From: Bacteroidota bacterium
Lineage (GTDB): Bacteria > Bacteroidota > Bacteroidia > 2-12-FULL-35-15
Assembly (NCBI GenBank): GCA_947476185.1
Contig: CANJPX010000024.1
Coordinates: 1-45,406, forward strand
DNA: 45,406 nucleotides
Reading direction: 5' to 3'
Position numbers and translations under genes: made by a program. Shown piece after piece: positions 7,284-14,911 of this stretch. The stretch's first letter is position 1; each line of letters begins with the position of its first letter. The notes under the pieces are model-generated. The model was given only the letters and a program-made list of their open reading frames with translations, had not been told where the DNA came from and did not search any database.

Positions 7284-8081
7284 ATGGTTCTCCTATTTAT
7301 ATCAGCCTTTATTACTGTTCGCTGGATTGATGTTGTGGATATATTATTAGTGGCGGTTCTTATATACCAGTTGTATAATTTGGTTAAAGGAACTGTTGCC
7401 ATCAATATTTTTATTGGCATCATGCTAATTTATCTATTGTGGTTCATTGTTAAATTAATGAACATGCAATTATTTGGCAGCATCCTTAGCAAATTCATCG
7501 ATGTAGGTTTCATTGCCTTGCTTATTGTTTTTCAACCCGAGTTAAGACGATTTCTTTTATACCTGGGAACATCAGATATTTTCAATAAGGGTAAGATTGG
7601 AAAAGGTTTATTTGATTTTAAATGGAATGTGAGTCCTTCTCAAACATTGGATATAAATTCAATTGTTAAAGCATGTAAGAATATGAGTTCGAATAAAACC
7701 GGTGCTATCATTATCCTTACAAAAGAAAACGATCTTAAATTTTATGCAAATACAGGAGACGCCATCGATGCAAAAGTATCTGTACGGATGATTGAAAGTA
7801 TTTTTTACAAAAATTCTCCATTACATGATGGAGCGATCATTATTTCCGACAACATAATTACTGCAGCGCGCTGTGTTTTGCCTGTTACCGAACACGCAGA
7901 TTTTCCGGCACATTTAGGTATGCGTCACCGGGCAGCAGTTGGAATAACAGAAAATACTGATTCAATTGCGATTGTGGTATCTGAGCAAACCGGAGAGATT
8001 TCTTATTCGGTCGGAGGAGAATTAAAACATGCTCTTACCTCCGAACGATTGAGAGAGCTATTAGAAAAGGAATATAAATAA
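7284..8081 (+). CDS. cdaA: Diadenylate cyclase CdaA (c-di-AMP synthase)
   Basis: This 265-residue membrane-bound enzyme condenses two ATP into cyclic di-AMP, a second messenger for osmotic balance, potassium and cell-wall homeostasis. Three hydrophobic helices occupy residues about 1 to 85, followed by a DAC (DisA_N) domain. The catalytic DGA motif is at residues 182-184 and the ATP-binding RHR motif at 214-216, both intact. Length and layout match CdaA rather than DisA. The ATG is preceded by TATACTTG (7272-7279), one mismatch from the -7 consensus. An eight-base inverted repeat lies about 50 bases upstream. The next gene is convergent, so cdaA appears to be a single-gene unit with its own terminator. 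Confidence 0.95.
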   Translation: MVLLFISAFITVRWIDVVDILLVAVLIYQLYNLVKGTVAINIFIGIMLIYLLWFIVKLMNMQLFGSILSKFIDVGFIALLIVFQPELRRFLLYLGTSDIFNKGKIGKGLFDFKWNVSPSQTLDINSIVKACKNMSSNKTGAIIILTKENDLKFYANTGDAIDAKVSVRMIESIFYKNSPLHDGAIIISDNIITAARCVLPVTEHADFPAHLGMRHRAAVGITENTDSIAIVVSEQTGEISYSVGGELKHALTSERLRELLEKEYK

Positions 8082-8109
8082 TACCCAGTTTTGTACTCTA
8101 ATAATGGAA

Positions 8110-8147
8110 GGTGAAAAGTTTGTTTTCTACTTCTCACCATTTTTTTT
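8110..8147 (+). terminator. Rho-independent terminator of cdaA
   Basis: GGTGAAAAGT (8110-8119) pairs with ACTTCTCACC (8129-8138) with one mismatch across a nine-base loop, followed by a run of eight T (8140-8147). It lies 28 bases after the cdaA stop and overlaps the 3' end of the convergent lipoprotein gene. Confidence 0.6.
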
Positions 8148-8684
8148 CTGGAATTCTTTTATCAGCTGTTCATCTGTCTTTCCAAGATTATTTATTGCTG
8201 CTTTCGCATCATTTACATACGTGCTTTTGGGATAGGTTTGGATCAATTGCTCATAAATAACTTTCGCTTTCGTATCATCATTCAAAAAATTATCCAGCAA
8301 GGCAGCTTGTAAAAAAAGACTCTCCTCCCCCAATTTATAATTCGGATATTTTTTCGTGATAAGTTGATAATTAGCTAATGCCTGCGGATATTGTTGAATT
8401 GCAGTAGCAATTTCACCTGCCTTAAATAAATAATCAGGCGTTATAGAATCATCCGGGTAATTTTTTGAATAATCAGAATACGCTTGTAGCGCCTGACCGG
8501 CTATTACATTATCTATTTTCATTGAACGATGCATCTCCCCTTCCAACCGCTTAATCAAATTAGTTAATTCAACCTTTGGATCTGTGGTTGTTGCCACTTT
8601 CTCTTCCTTAACTTTTTCATCACTTCCACATGATGCAACAAAGAATGTTACGATCGCAATAAAAACATATTTAAATCTTTTCAT
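8127..8684 (-). CDS. TPR-containing lipoprotein
   Basis: A 185-residue protein with a lipoprotein signal peptide (FFVASCGSDEK; lipidated Cys about residue 19) and an acidic/Lys-rich linker. About three tetratricopeptide-like repeats follow, including DYLFKAGEIATAIQQYPQALANYQLITKKYPN and the unit starting FLQAALLDNF, in the style of BamD/YbgF (CpoB) proteins. It should sit in the periplasm anchored to the inner or outer membrane and act as a protein-protein adaptor. It lies 5 bases downstream of peptide deformylase, so the two are probably cotranscribed. Its specific partner is unknown. Confidence 0.85.
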   Translation of the reverse strand: MKRFKYVFIAIVTFFVASCGSDEKVKEEKVATTTDPKVELTNLIKRLEGEMHRSMKIDNVIAGQALQAYSDYSKNYPDDSITPDYLFKAGEIATAIQQYPQALANYQLITKKYPNYKLGEESLFLQAALLDNFLNDDTKAKVIYEQLIQTYPKSTYVNDAKAAINNLGKTDEQLIKEFQKKNGEK

Positions 8685-8689
8685 TTATT

Positions 8690-9289
8690 TTATTTATTAG
8701 GGAAACGCATTTTATAGGTTACACTTACTTTCCCTTTTGAAATATCCGCTAATCGCCCTTTTAACAATCGCCTTCTTAACGGACTAATTTTGTCTGTGAA
8801 TAATTTCCCTTCCAGGTGATCAAATTCATGCTGAATAACACGTGCAGCGATGCCTTCATAGATCTCGTCATAAAAATTAAAATCAAGATCATAATACTGA
8901 ATACGGATCTTAGGTTTACGTAAAACATCTTCACGGATTTTTGGAATACTCAGACAGCCTTCATTAAAAGCCCACTCCTCACCTTCTTCACTAACAATTG
9001 TCGGATTGATAAATGCTTGAGACAAATTCCCTAATTGTTCGCGCTCCTCAGCAGTATATTCATCCTCTTCATCTTCATTACGCTCCCCATTCACAAATGG
9101 GGTTGTATCAACAAGAAATATTCTTACAGCTTTTCCAATTTGATGAGCTGCAATACCAACACCGGAAGAAGAACGCATTGTTTCAAACATATCCTCAATT
9201 AATTTTTCAAGTCCGGGATAATCTTTTGTAACTTCTACTCCTACTTTCCTTAATACAGGATCACCATATGCTATGATTGGTAATATCAT
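8690..9289 (-). CDS. def: Peptide deformylase
   Basis: A 199-residue enzyme that removes the N-formyl group from nascent proteins using a metal ion. All metal ligands are present: Cys112 in EGCLSIP, and His154 and His158 in the HEFDH motif with catalytic Glu155. Motif 1 reads GVGIAAHQIG, with His49 where most family members have Pro (AAPQ). An acidic insertion rich in Glu and Asp (residues about 70-90) lengthens the loop before the second beta strands, as seen in other Bacteroidota deformylases. The downstream lipoprotein gene begins 5 bases after the stop; ruvX lies 62 bases upstream in the same direction. Confidence 0.96.
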   Translation of the reverse strand: MILPIIAYGDPVLRKVGVEVTKDYPGLEKLIEDMFETMRSSSGVGIAAHQIGKAVRIFLVDTTPFVNGERNEDEEDEYTAEEREQLGNLSQAFINPTIVSEEGEEWAFNEGCLSIPKIREDVLRKPKIRIQYYDLDFNFYDEIYEGIAARVIQHEFDHLEGKLFTDKISPLRRRLLKGRLADISKGKVSVTYKMRFPNK

Positions 9290-9351
9290 TAATTTAATTG
9301 TTATAAGTTAAAGAATCTTTTATTATTTCGTGTACTATTTGCTTTTACTAT

Positions 9352-9765
9352 TTATGTGATCTTATTCATAAAGCTCTGCAAAATTATAGTGGCACTTATT
9401 TCATCCACTAGTTCTTTATTTTGTCTTGCTTTTCTTTTTAATCCGCTGTCGATCATTGTTTGAAATGCCATTTTGGATGTAAAACGTTCGTCCATTCTTT
9501 CTATTTTAATTGATGGAAACGTACGTCTTAAATGCACCACAAATGGTTCAATAAATCGTGCAGAATCCGATGGCTCATTATTTAGACGCTTTGGTTCACC
9601 AACAACAATACACTCAACCTCTTCTTTTATCATGTATGTTTTCAAAAACTCAATAAGATCTTTTGAATGAACAGTTGTAAGCCCGGTTGCGATTATCTGC
9701 AAAGGGTCGGTAACAGCGATCCCCACCCTTTTGCTTCCATAATCAATTGCCATTATCCTAGCCAT
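9352..9765 (-). CDS. ruvX: RuvX (YqgF) Holliday-junction-resolvase-like nuclease / pre-16S rRNA processing
   Basis: A 137-residue protein of the RNase-H-like YqgF family. The N terminus MARIMAIDYGSKRVGIAVTD carries the first catalytic Asp; VVGEPKR and the MDERFTS segment hold the further acidic residues; DEISATIILQ is the C-terminal signature. Family members mature the 5' end of 16S rRNA in E. coli and have been described as putative resolvases. The start sits four bases after TATTTTTG, a good -7 box, implying an almost leaderless transcript. It leads a probable ruvX-def-lipoprotein unit. Confidence 0.95.
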   Translation of the reverse strand: MARIMAIDYGSKRVGIAVTDPLQIIATGLTTVHSKDLIEFLKTYMIKEEVECIVVGEPKRLNNEPSDSARFIEPFVVHLRRTFPSIKIERMDERFTSKMAFQTMIDSGLKRKARQNKELVDEISATIILQSFMNKIT

Positions 9766-9769
9766 GGTG

Positions 9770-9777
9770 CAAAAATA
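9770..9777 (-). promoter_or_regulatory. -7 box of ruvX (TATTTTTG)
   Basis: The minus strand reads TATTTTTG immediately before GCACC-like spacing and the ruvX ATG, an exact TAnnTTTG match. I find no TTTG at the expected -33 distance, so only the -7 element is supported. Confidence 0.4.
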
Positions 9778-9913
9778 GCAAAAAATTCAAAAGACACTCT
9801 TCTAAATAAGCTATTCCTTATCGAATTCTTTCAAGATTTTTCAATAAAAGTCTTCCACTATACTCCGACCTACAATTGAGTTATTATCAAGAAGGTTTAA
9901 CTTAAAAAATGAA

Positions 9914-9921
9914 TATATTTG
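9914..9921 (+). promoter_or_regulatory. -7 box of dapD (TATATTTG)
   Basis: An exact TAnnTTTG match 67 bases before the dapD ATG. No clear TTTG is present about 20 bases upstream, so the promoter is supported by one box only. Confidence 0.4.
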
Positions 9922-9988
9922 CAAGGTAAAAACGTGGATCAAACCTCGCGACCTAAGAACAACAAACAATTGAACAATTGAATTGATT

Positions 9989-10798
9989 ATGATACAAAAA
10001 ATTATTGAAACTGCTTGGGATAATCGGGAACTGTTAAAAGACGAAAAGACTCAAAATACAATCCGTGAAGTGATTGAAATGCTTGATAAAGGAAAACTGC
10101 GTGTTGCTGAACCGAAAGGCAACGAATGGCAGGTTAACGAATGGATAAAAAAAGCTGTGATCTTATATTTCCCGATACAAAAAATGGAAACCATTGAGGT
10201 AGGAATATTTGAGTATCATGACAAGATGAAATTAAAAACCAATTATGAAGCGTTAGGTGTTCGTGTTGTTCCTAATGCCGTTGCCCGTTACGGAGCATAT
10301 CTTGCAAAAGGAGTTATTATGATGCCAAGTTATGTGAATATCGGAGCGTATGTTGATAGCGGAACGATGGTTGATACCTGGGCAACTGTTGGCTCTTGTG
10401 CCCAAATAGGAAAAGATGTACATCTAAGTGGCGGAGTTGGCATTGGCGGAGTACTGGAACCGGTTCAGGCAGCACCGGTAATTATCGAAGACGGCTGTTT
10501 TATCGGCTCTCGTTGCATTGTTGTTGAAGGCGTTAGGGTTCAGAAAGAAGCTGTATTGGGAGCGAATGTTGTGCTGACAAAATCCACAAAAATTATTGAC
10601 GTGACCGGCCCTGAGCCAAAAGAATACAAAGGAATTGTTCCTCCCCGTTCAGTTGTCATTCCGGGTTCTTATACAAAGAAATTCCCTTCAGGAGATTTTC
10701 AAGTTCCCTGCGCTTTAATAATCGGACAACGCAAGGAAAGTACTGATTTAAAAACCTCTCTGAATAATGCATTGAGAGAATATGATGTTGCTGTTTAG
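9989..10798 (+). CDS. dapD: 2,3,4,5-tetrahydropyridine-2,6-dicarboxylate N-succinyltransferase
   Basis: A 269-residue cytoplasmic enzyme that succinylates tetrahydrodipicolinate in the succinylase branch of the lysine/meso-diaminopimelate pathway, feeding peptidoglycan synthesis. The N-terminal helical domain (MIQKIIETAWDNRELL) is followed by a left-handed parallel beta-helix of hexapeptide repeats (VGIGGVLEP, DGCFIGSRCIVVEGVRV) and the C-terminal substrate loop PPRSVVIPGS. The ATG at 9989 gives the normal N terminus; the in-frame TTG two codons earlier is less likely. Length is normal for the family. It is followed after 30 bases by the GT9 gene. Confidence 0.96.
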   Translation: MIQKIIETAWDNRELLKDEKTQNTIREVIEMLDKGKLRVAEPKGNEWQVNEWIKKAVILYFPIQKMETIEVGIFEYHDKMKLKTNYEALGVRVVPNAVARYGAYLAKGVIMMPSYVNIGAYVDSGTMVDTWATVGSCAQIGKDVHLSGGVGIGGVLEPVQAAPVIIEDGCFIGSRCIVVEGVRVQKEAVLGANVVLTKSTKIIDVTGPEPKEYKGIVPPRSVVIPGSYTKKFPSGDFQVPCALIIGQRKESTDLKTSLNNALREYDVAV

Positions 10799-10828
10799 TT
10801 TTAAAAAGTTTTAAATTTAAAATAGAAT

Positions 10829-11821
10829 TTGAAATTCCTCATCATACAAACTGCCTTTATTGGTGATGTCATCTTGGCAACCTCTGTTGCTGAAAAACTA
10901 CATCATCAGTTTCCTAATGCTCAAATTGATTTTTTATTACGAAAAGGAAATGAAGCTTTACTTACAGATCATCCATTTATAAAAACAGTGTTTGTTTGGG
11001 ATAAAAAACAAGGGAAGTTCAAGAATCTCATATCCATTACCAAACAAATACGGTCAAACAAATATGACTCCGTTATAAATATGCATCGGTTTGCAAGCTC
11101 CGGTTTCATTACAGCTTTTTCGGGTGCGAATGAAAAAATAGGGTTTGATAAAAATCCTCTTTCTTTTTTATTTACAAAAAAAATAAAGCACGAGATCGGA
11201 AATGGTAAACATGAGACGGAACGCAATCAGCAACTGATCGAACATTTAACCGATAACAAAGCAGCGAAACCGAAACTGTATCCTTCTTCCAGAAATTACG
11301 AATCTATAAAGAACTACAAAAATGCAGCATATGTTTGTCTTGCTCCTACATCTGTATGGTTTACTAAACAATACCCAAAAGAAAAATGGGTAGAACTTTG
11401 CAATGCGTTACCGAAAGAATTAATAATTTATTTGTTGGGTGCACCAAGTGATATTGAGGCTTGCAATACAATTAAGTTGAGTACAATAATTGAAAAACAA
11501 AATACAATCATTAATCTTTCGGGGAAATTGAACTTTTTAGAATCAGCAGCCTTGATGAAAGATGCGCGCATGAATTTTGTCAACGATTCTGCCCCGATGC
11601 ATATTGCCTCAGCCATGAATGCTAACACTGCAGCTATTTTTTGTTCGACCGTTCCTTCTTTTGGCTTTGGTCCCCTTTCCGAAAACTCACATGTAATTGA
11701 GACCAGGGAAAAGCTTGATTGCCGACCTTGTGGTATACATGGACATAAAGAATGTCCAAAAGGCCATTTTAAATGCGGTTTTTCAATTGATATTAATGAA
11801 TTACTTAAACACATTTCTTGA
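10829..11821 (+). CDS. Glycosyltransferase family 9 (heptosyltransferase-like)
   Basis: A 330-residue GT-B fold glycosyltransferase of the ADP-heptose:LPS heptosyltransferase family. The N terminus KFLIIQTAFIGDVILAT is the family's acceptor-domain signature. In the C-terminal half NDSAPMHIASAMN is the nucleotide-sugar binding segment, and the CRPCGIHGHKECPKGHFKCG stretch matches the Cys-rich tail of WaaF/RfaF-like proteins. It should add a sugar to the LPS core or another surface glycan on the cytoplasmic face. The start is TTG at 10829; no in-frame ATG exists nearby and this start gives the canonical MKFLII opening. It follows dapD by 30 bases. Confidence 0.9.
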   Translation: MKFLIIQTAFIGDVILATSVAEKLHHQFPNAQIDFLLRKGNEALLTDHPFIKTVFVWDKKQGKFKNLISITKQIRSNKYDSVINMHRFASSGFITAFSGANEKIGFDKNPLSFLFTKKIKHEIGNGKHETERNQQLIEHLTDNKAAKPKLYPSSRNYESIKNYKNAAYVCLAPTSVWFTKQYPKEKWVELCNALPKELIIYLLGAPSDIEACNTIKLSTIIEKQNTIINLSGKLNFLESAALMKDARMNFVNDSAPMHIASAMNANTAAIFCSTVPSFGFGPLSENSHVIETREKLDCRPCGIHGHKECPKGHFKCGFSIDINELLKHIS

Positions 11822-11924
11822 TCCAGATGATCAATTTTGCTTTTAATTACTCCATTAACTTTCGTTCACAAACATTTTTTTAAGAGTTCCTGACTTAAGC
11901 GCCTATTTCGTATATTCGTACTTT

Positions 11925-12488
11925 ATGGATGAAGAAATAAAAAATGCAATAGCTATTTTAAAAAAAGGAGGAGTCATTCTTTATCCTACGGATACCGTTT
12001 GGGGAATAGGATGTGATGCCCGAAATAAGGAAGCCGTTGCAAAAATCTTCAAACTAAAACACCGAGCCGAATATAAAAGTATGGTTGTTTTGGTAAGTGA
12101 CGAAAAAATGGTTAACCGCTATGTAAAAGAAGTCCCTGCAATTGCCTGGGATCTGATTGAAAATACAGAGGAGCCATTAACAATCATCTATCCTGATGGA
12201 AGAATGCTGGCAGAAAATATTATTGCTGCTGATGGAAGTGTTGGGATACGAATTGTAAAAGATGAATTTTGTAAAACATTGATCCATAAATTCGGTAAGC
12301 CTATCGTCTCTACTTCGGCAAATGAAAGTGGTGAAGCATCGCCCATTTCGTTCAACGATATCAAATTGGATATCATGAATAAAGTAGATTACATAGTAAA
12401 TTTACGACATAAGGAAGTCAATAATACAAAACCTTCAACCATCATAAAAATAGCGATGAATGGAGAATTCAAAATTTTGAGAAAGTAA
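11925..12488 (+). CDS. tsaC: L-threonylcarbamoyladenylate synthase (YrdC/Sua5 domain)
   Basis: A 187-residue protein consisting of the YrdC domain alone. It makes threonylcarbamoyl-AMP from threonine, bicarbonate and ATP, the first step of the t6A37 tRNA modification. Visible signatures are KKGGVILYPTDTVWGIGCDA, KHRAEYKSMVVLVS, VGIRIVKDEFC and PIVSTSANESGE. It lacks the C-terminal Sua5 domain, so it is TsaC-like. It sits next to the CCA-adding enzyme and near miaA, a small tRNA-maturation neighbourhood. The stop is followed after one base by the ATG of a 20-codon open frame leading into cca. Confidence 0.95.
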   Translation: MDEEIKNAIAILKKGGVILYPTDTVWGIGCDARNKEAVAKIFKLKHRAEYKSMVVLVSDEKMVNRYVKEVPAIAWDLIENTEEPLTIIYPDGRMLAENIIAADGSVGIRIVKDEFCKTLIHKFGKPIVSTSANESGEASPISFNDIKLDIMNKVDYIVNLRHKEVNNTKPSTIIKIAMNGEFKILRK

Positions 12489-12489
12489 A

Positions 12490-12552
12490 ATGAAGAGCTT
12501 ATTTAATACTTCTGACAATCAGGGTCATTTGAGACCGATTGAAGCATCGTGA
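12490..12552 (+). other. 20-codon upstream open frame before cca
   Basis: Starting at an ATG one base after the tsaC stop, a frame of 20 codons (MKSLFNTSDNQGHLRPIEAS) ends in TGA. That stop overlaps the GTG start of the CCA-adding enzyme as GTGA, an arrangement typical of coupled translation. It exactly fills the tsaC-cca gap. No homologue is known to me and it may be chance. Confidence 0.3.
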
Positions 12553-13982
12553 AAACAAAATTAATTCATCCTATTTTTAAGATTATTTCGGAATGTGCCG
12601 ATGAAATGGAACTTTCTGCCTTCGTTATTGGTGGATGGGTGCGTGACCTACATTTAGCTCGTCCATGTAAAGATATTGATATCGTTGCCATTTGTCCTGA
12701 AGGTTCGGAACGTAAGATTGGAATTGAACTGGCGAAAGCTGTTGCACACAGATTAGGAAATAAGTATCACGTAAATGTTTATAAAAATTTTGGTACGGCA
12801 CAAATTGTTTACGAAGATTATGACATTGAATTTGTAGGCGCCCGTAAAGAATCTTACCGCTCCGAAAGCCGCAACCCTATTGTCGAAAATGGCACATTGG
12901 AAGATGATCAAAACCGAAGAGATTTTACCATCAATGCATTGGCTGTTTCCTTGAATTCAAAAACATATGGCAACCTGCTAGATCCTTTTGCCGGATTGAA
13001 TGATATGGAAGCTAAAATTATTCGCACTCCACTTGATCCTGACATAACTTATTCTGATGATCCTTTGCGGATGATGCGTGCAGTTCGCTTTGCCACTCAA
13101 TTAAATTACACAATTGAAGAACGATCTCTAATAAGTATTTCCAAAAACAAGGAGCGTATCAAAATTATTTCGAAAGAACGAATCAGCGATGAACTGAATA
13201 AAATTATTCTATCAGCTACTCCTTCTGTTGGATTTAAAATACTTTTTGACACCGGCTTGTTACACTTCATTTTTCCTGAAATGGTTGCTTTACATGGAGT
13301 GGAAATAAAAAACGGGAAATCGCACAAGGATAATTTCTATCATACCTTGGAAGTATTGGATAACATATGCAAAACGACTGATGACCTTTGGTTACGGTGG
13401 GCTGCCATATTACACGACATAGCAAAACCTCCAACAAAACGATTTGAAGCAGATCATGGCTGGACATTTCACGGACATGAAGACAGAGGCTCTAGAATGG
13501 TACCAAAGATCTTTGAAAATCTGAAACTTCCTTTAAATGAAAAAATGAAATATGTGCAAAAACTTGTGCTGCTTCATTTACGTCCGATCGTTTTGGCAAA
13601 AAGTGATATAACAGATAGTGCCGTGCGCAGATTACTTTTTGAGGCAGGAAACGATATTGATGATCTGATGAAATTGTGCGAAGCAGATATTACTTCTAAA
13701 AATGAATATAAAGTACAGAAGTATCTTAAGAATTTTGAGCTCGTTCGTCAAAAATTAAAAGAGGTTGAAGAAAAAGATAATATCCGGAATTGGCAGCCAC
13801 CTGTAAGTGGTGAAGACATCATGAAGATATTTAATATACCGGCCGGCAAAGAAGTTGGAATAATTAAGAATGCGATCAGGGAAGCAATTCTGGATGGTAT
13901 CATCAAAAATAATAAGGAGGAGGCTACCGCATATATGATCATTGAAGGATCTAAACTTGGATTGAAAGCTGAACGTAAATAG
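12549..13982 (+). CDS. cca: CCA-adding tRNA nucleotidyltransferase with HD domain
   Basis: A 477-residue enzyme that builds or repairs the 3' CCA of tRNAs. The head domain has GGWVRDLHL and the catalytic DIDIV carboxylates (residues about 28-48), then ENGTLEDDQNRRDFTINAL and DPLRMMRAVRFATQL, the nucleotide-binding and neck regions of class II nucleotidyltransferases. The C-terminal half has an HD domain (LHDIAKPP, then HGHEDRG, and LHLRP), suggesting phosphohydrolase activity as in other bacterial CCA enzymes. The start is GTG at 12549, giving the usual short basic leader before HPIFK; no better ATG is available. CCA addition versus poly(A) polymerase cannot be told apart fully, but CCA is most likely. 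Confidence 0.93.
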   Translation: MKTKLIHPIFKIISECADEMELSAFVIGGWVRDLHLARPCKDIDIVAICPEGSERKIGIELAKAVAHRLGNKYHVNVYKNFGTAQIVYEDYDIEFVGARKESYRSESRNPIVENGTLEDDQNRRDFTINALAVSLNSKTYGNLLDPFAGLNDMEAKIIRTPLDPDITYSDDPLRMMRAVRFATQLNYTIEERSLISISKNKERIKIISKERISDELNKIILSATPSVGFKILFDTGLLHFIFPEMVALHGVEIKNGKSHKDNFYHTLEVLDNICKTTDDLWLRWAAILHDIAKPPTKRFEADHGWTFHGHEDRGSRMVPKIFENLKLPLNEKMKYVQKLVLLHLRPIVLAKSDITDSAVRRLLFEAGNDIDDLMKLCEADITSKNEYKVQKYLKNFELVRQKLKEVEEKDNIRNWQPPVSGEDIMKIFNIPAGKEVGIIKNAIREAILDGIIKNNKEEATAYMIIEGSKLGLKAERK

Positions 13983-14044
13983 GGCAAATTTTTGTGGTTA
14001 CTAATAATAAATGATTGTAGCAATGATTTCCGTTGGGTTAAGTG

Positions 14045-14080
14045 AACTTTTAAACTTTAAACTTTGAACTTTAAACTATA
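14045..14080. repeat. Heptamer tandem repeat AACTTTR
   Basis: About five tandem copies of a seven-base unit (AACTTTA or AACTTTG, outer copies imperfect) lie in the 195-base gap between cca and the next gene, about 100 bases before its start. Confidence 0.6.
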
Positions 14081-14111
14081 AATAAAACAATAATTCGTAT
14101 TTTTACCTCAG

Positions 14112-14157
14112 TATATTTGGCAAAAAATTAGCATACAAATGAACTGGAGAACCAGTT
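14112..14157 (+). promoter_or_regulatory. -7 box and downstream inverted repeat before the pRiA4b-like gene
   Basis: TATATTTG (14112-14119) is an exact Bacteroidota -7 box; no -33 TTTG is seen at normal spacing. Downstream, AACTGG (14142-14147) and CCAGTT (14152-14157) form a perfect six-base inverted repeat with a four-base AGAA loop, ending 20 bases before the ATG. It would form a hairpin in the 5' leader or a protein-binding site. Confidence 0.4.
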
Positions 14158-14177
14158 AACTAATGAACTAAATTAAC

Positions 14178-14831
14178 ATGGCTGTTTATCGCTTTCGAGT
14201 AACATTTGAAGACAACGAGGAGATCTTTCGTGAGATTGATATAAAATCTGCACAAAATTTTGAAGATTTCCACAATATTATTGTCCAATCCATAGGCTTT
14301 GATAATCTCCACGACGCCTCCTTTTTTATCAGTGATGATTATTGGAGAAAGGGGGATGAAATTGGACTTCGTCCTTTAAGTGAAGATGAAGCTGAAAAAA
14401 GAAAAAGAAAAGATCTTCCTGTTAAGAAACAGATGAATAAGTGTAAAATGGCATCCCTGATTGATGATCCACACCAAAAATTTGTTTATGTATATGATCC
14501 GAAAAGTAACTGGACGTTCCTTGTTGAATTAGTAAAAATATTATTGGATGATCCTAAAGGTTCGTTTCCAAAATGTTTCAAAACAGTGGGAGAATCTCCC
14601 AAACAGCATAAGGCAAATGCTGCCCTTCCTTCTATCGATGACGAGGATGATTTTGATGAAGATGAACCACACATAGATGATGACGCTTATGTAAATGCCC
14701 ACAGTGAAGATGAAACTTCATTATTAGAAGGAGAGGAAGGCGAAGACGAAGTTGAAGAGGAAAATGCACATGAAGAAGATGAAGCACTTGATGAAGATGT
14801 TCATGATACCGGTGGAATTGACGAAGACTAA
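14178..14831 (+). CDS. pRiA4b ORF-3-like protein with long acidic tail
   Basis: A 217-residue protein. Residues 1 to about 145 resemble the plasmid pRiA4b ORF-3 / IS1096 TnpR-like family: YRFRVTFEDNEEIFREIDI, then IVQSIGFDNLHDASFFIS, and later FVYVYDPKSNWTFLVEL. Residues about 152 to 217 are almost entirely Asp and Glu with no predicted fold. Despite the family's name, nothing mobile is nearby: cca precedes it and miaA follows. Function is unknown. The acidic tail could interact with basic proteins or mimic nucleic acid. Confidence 0.75.
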   Translation: MAVYRFRVTFEDNEEIFREIDIKSAQNFEDFHNIIVQSIGFDNLHDASFFISDDYWRKGDEIGLRPLSEDEAEKRKRKDLPVKKQMNKCKMASLIDDPHQKFVYVYDPKSNWTFLVELVKILLDDPKGSFPKCFKTVGESPKQHKANAALPSIDDEDDFDEDEPHIDDDAYVNAHSEDETSLLEGEEGEDEVEEENAHEEDEALDEDVHDTGGIDED

Positions 14832-14911
14832 AAAGGCAAAAGGTAATCTAAGTTTACTCAAAAAAAATATTACACCATTCCCAGATACTTATCTCTGCGG
14901 TGAAAAGATCC

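Noticed and set aside
14178-14831. Mobile-element passenger, from the family name of the pRiA4b-like protein
   Set aside because: No transposase, terminal inverted repeats or target duplications are visible; neighbours are housekeeping tRNA genes.
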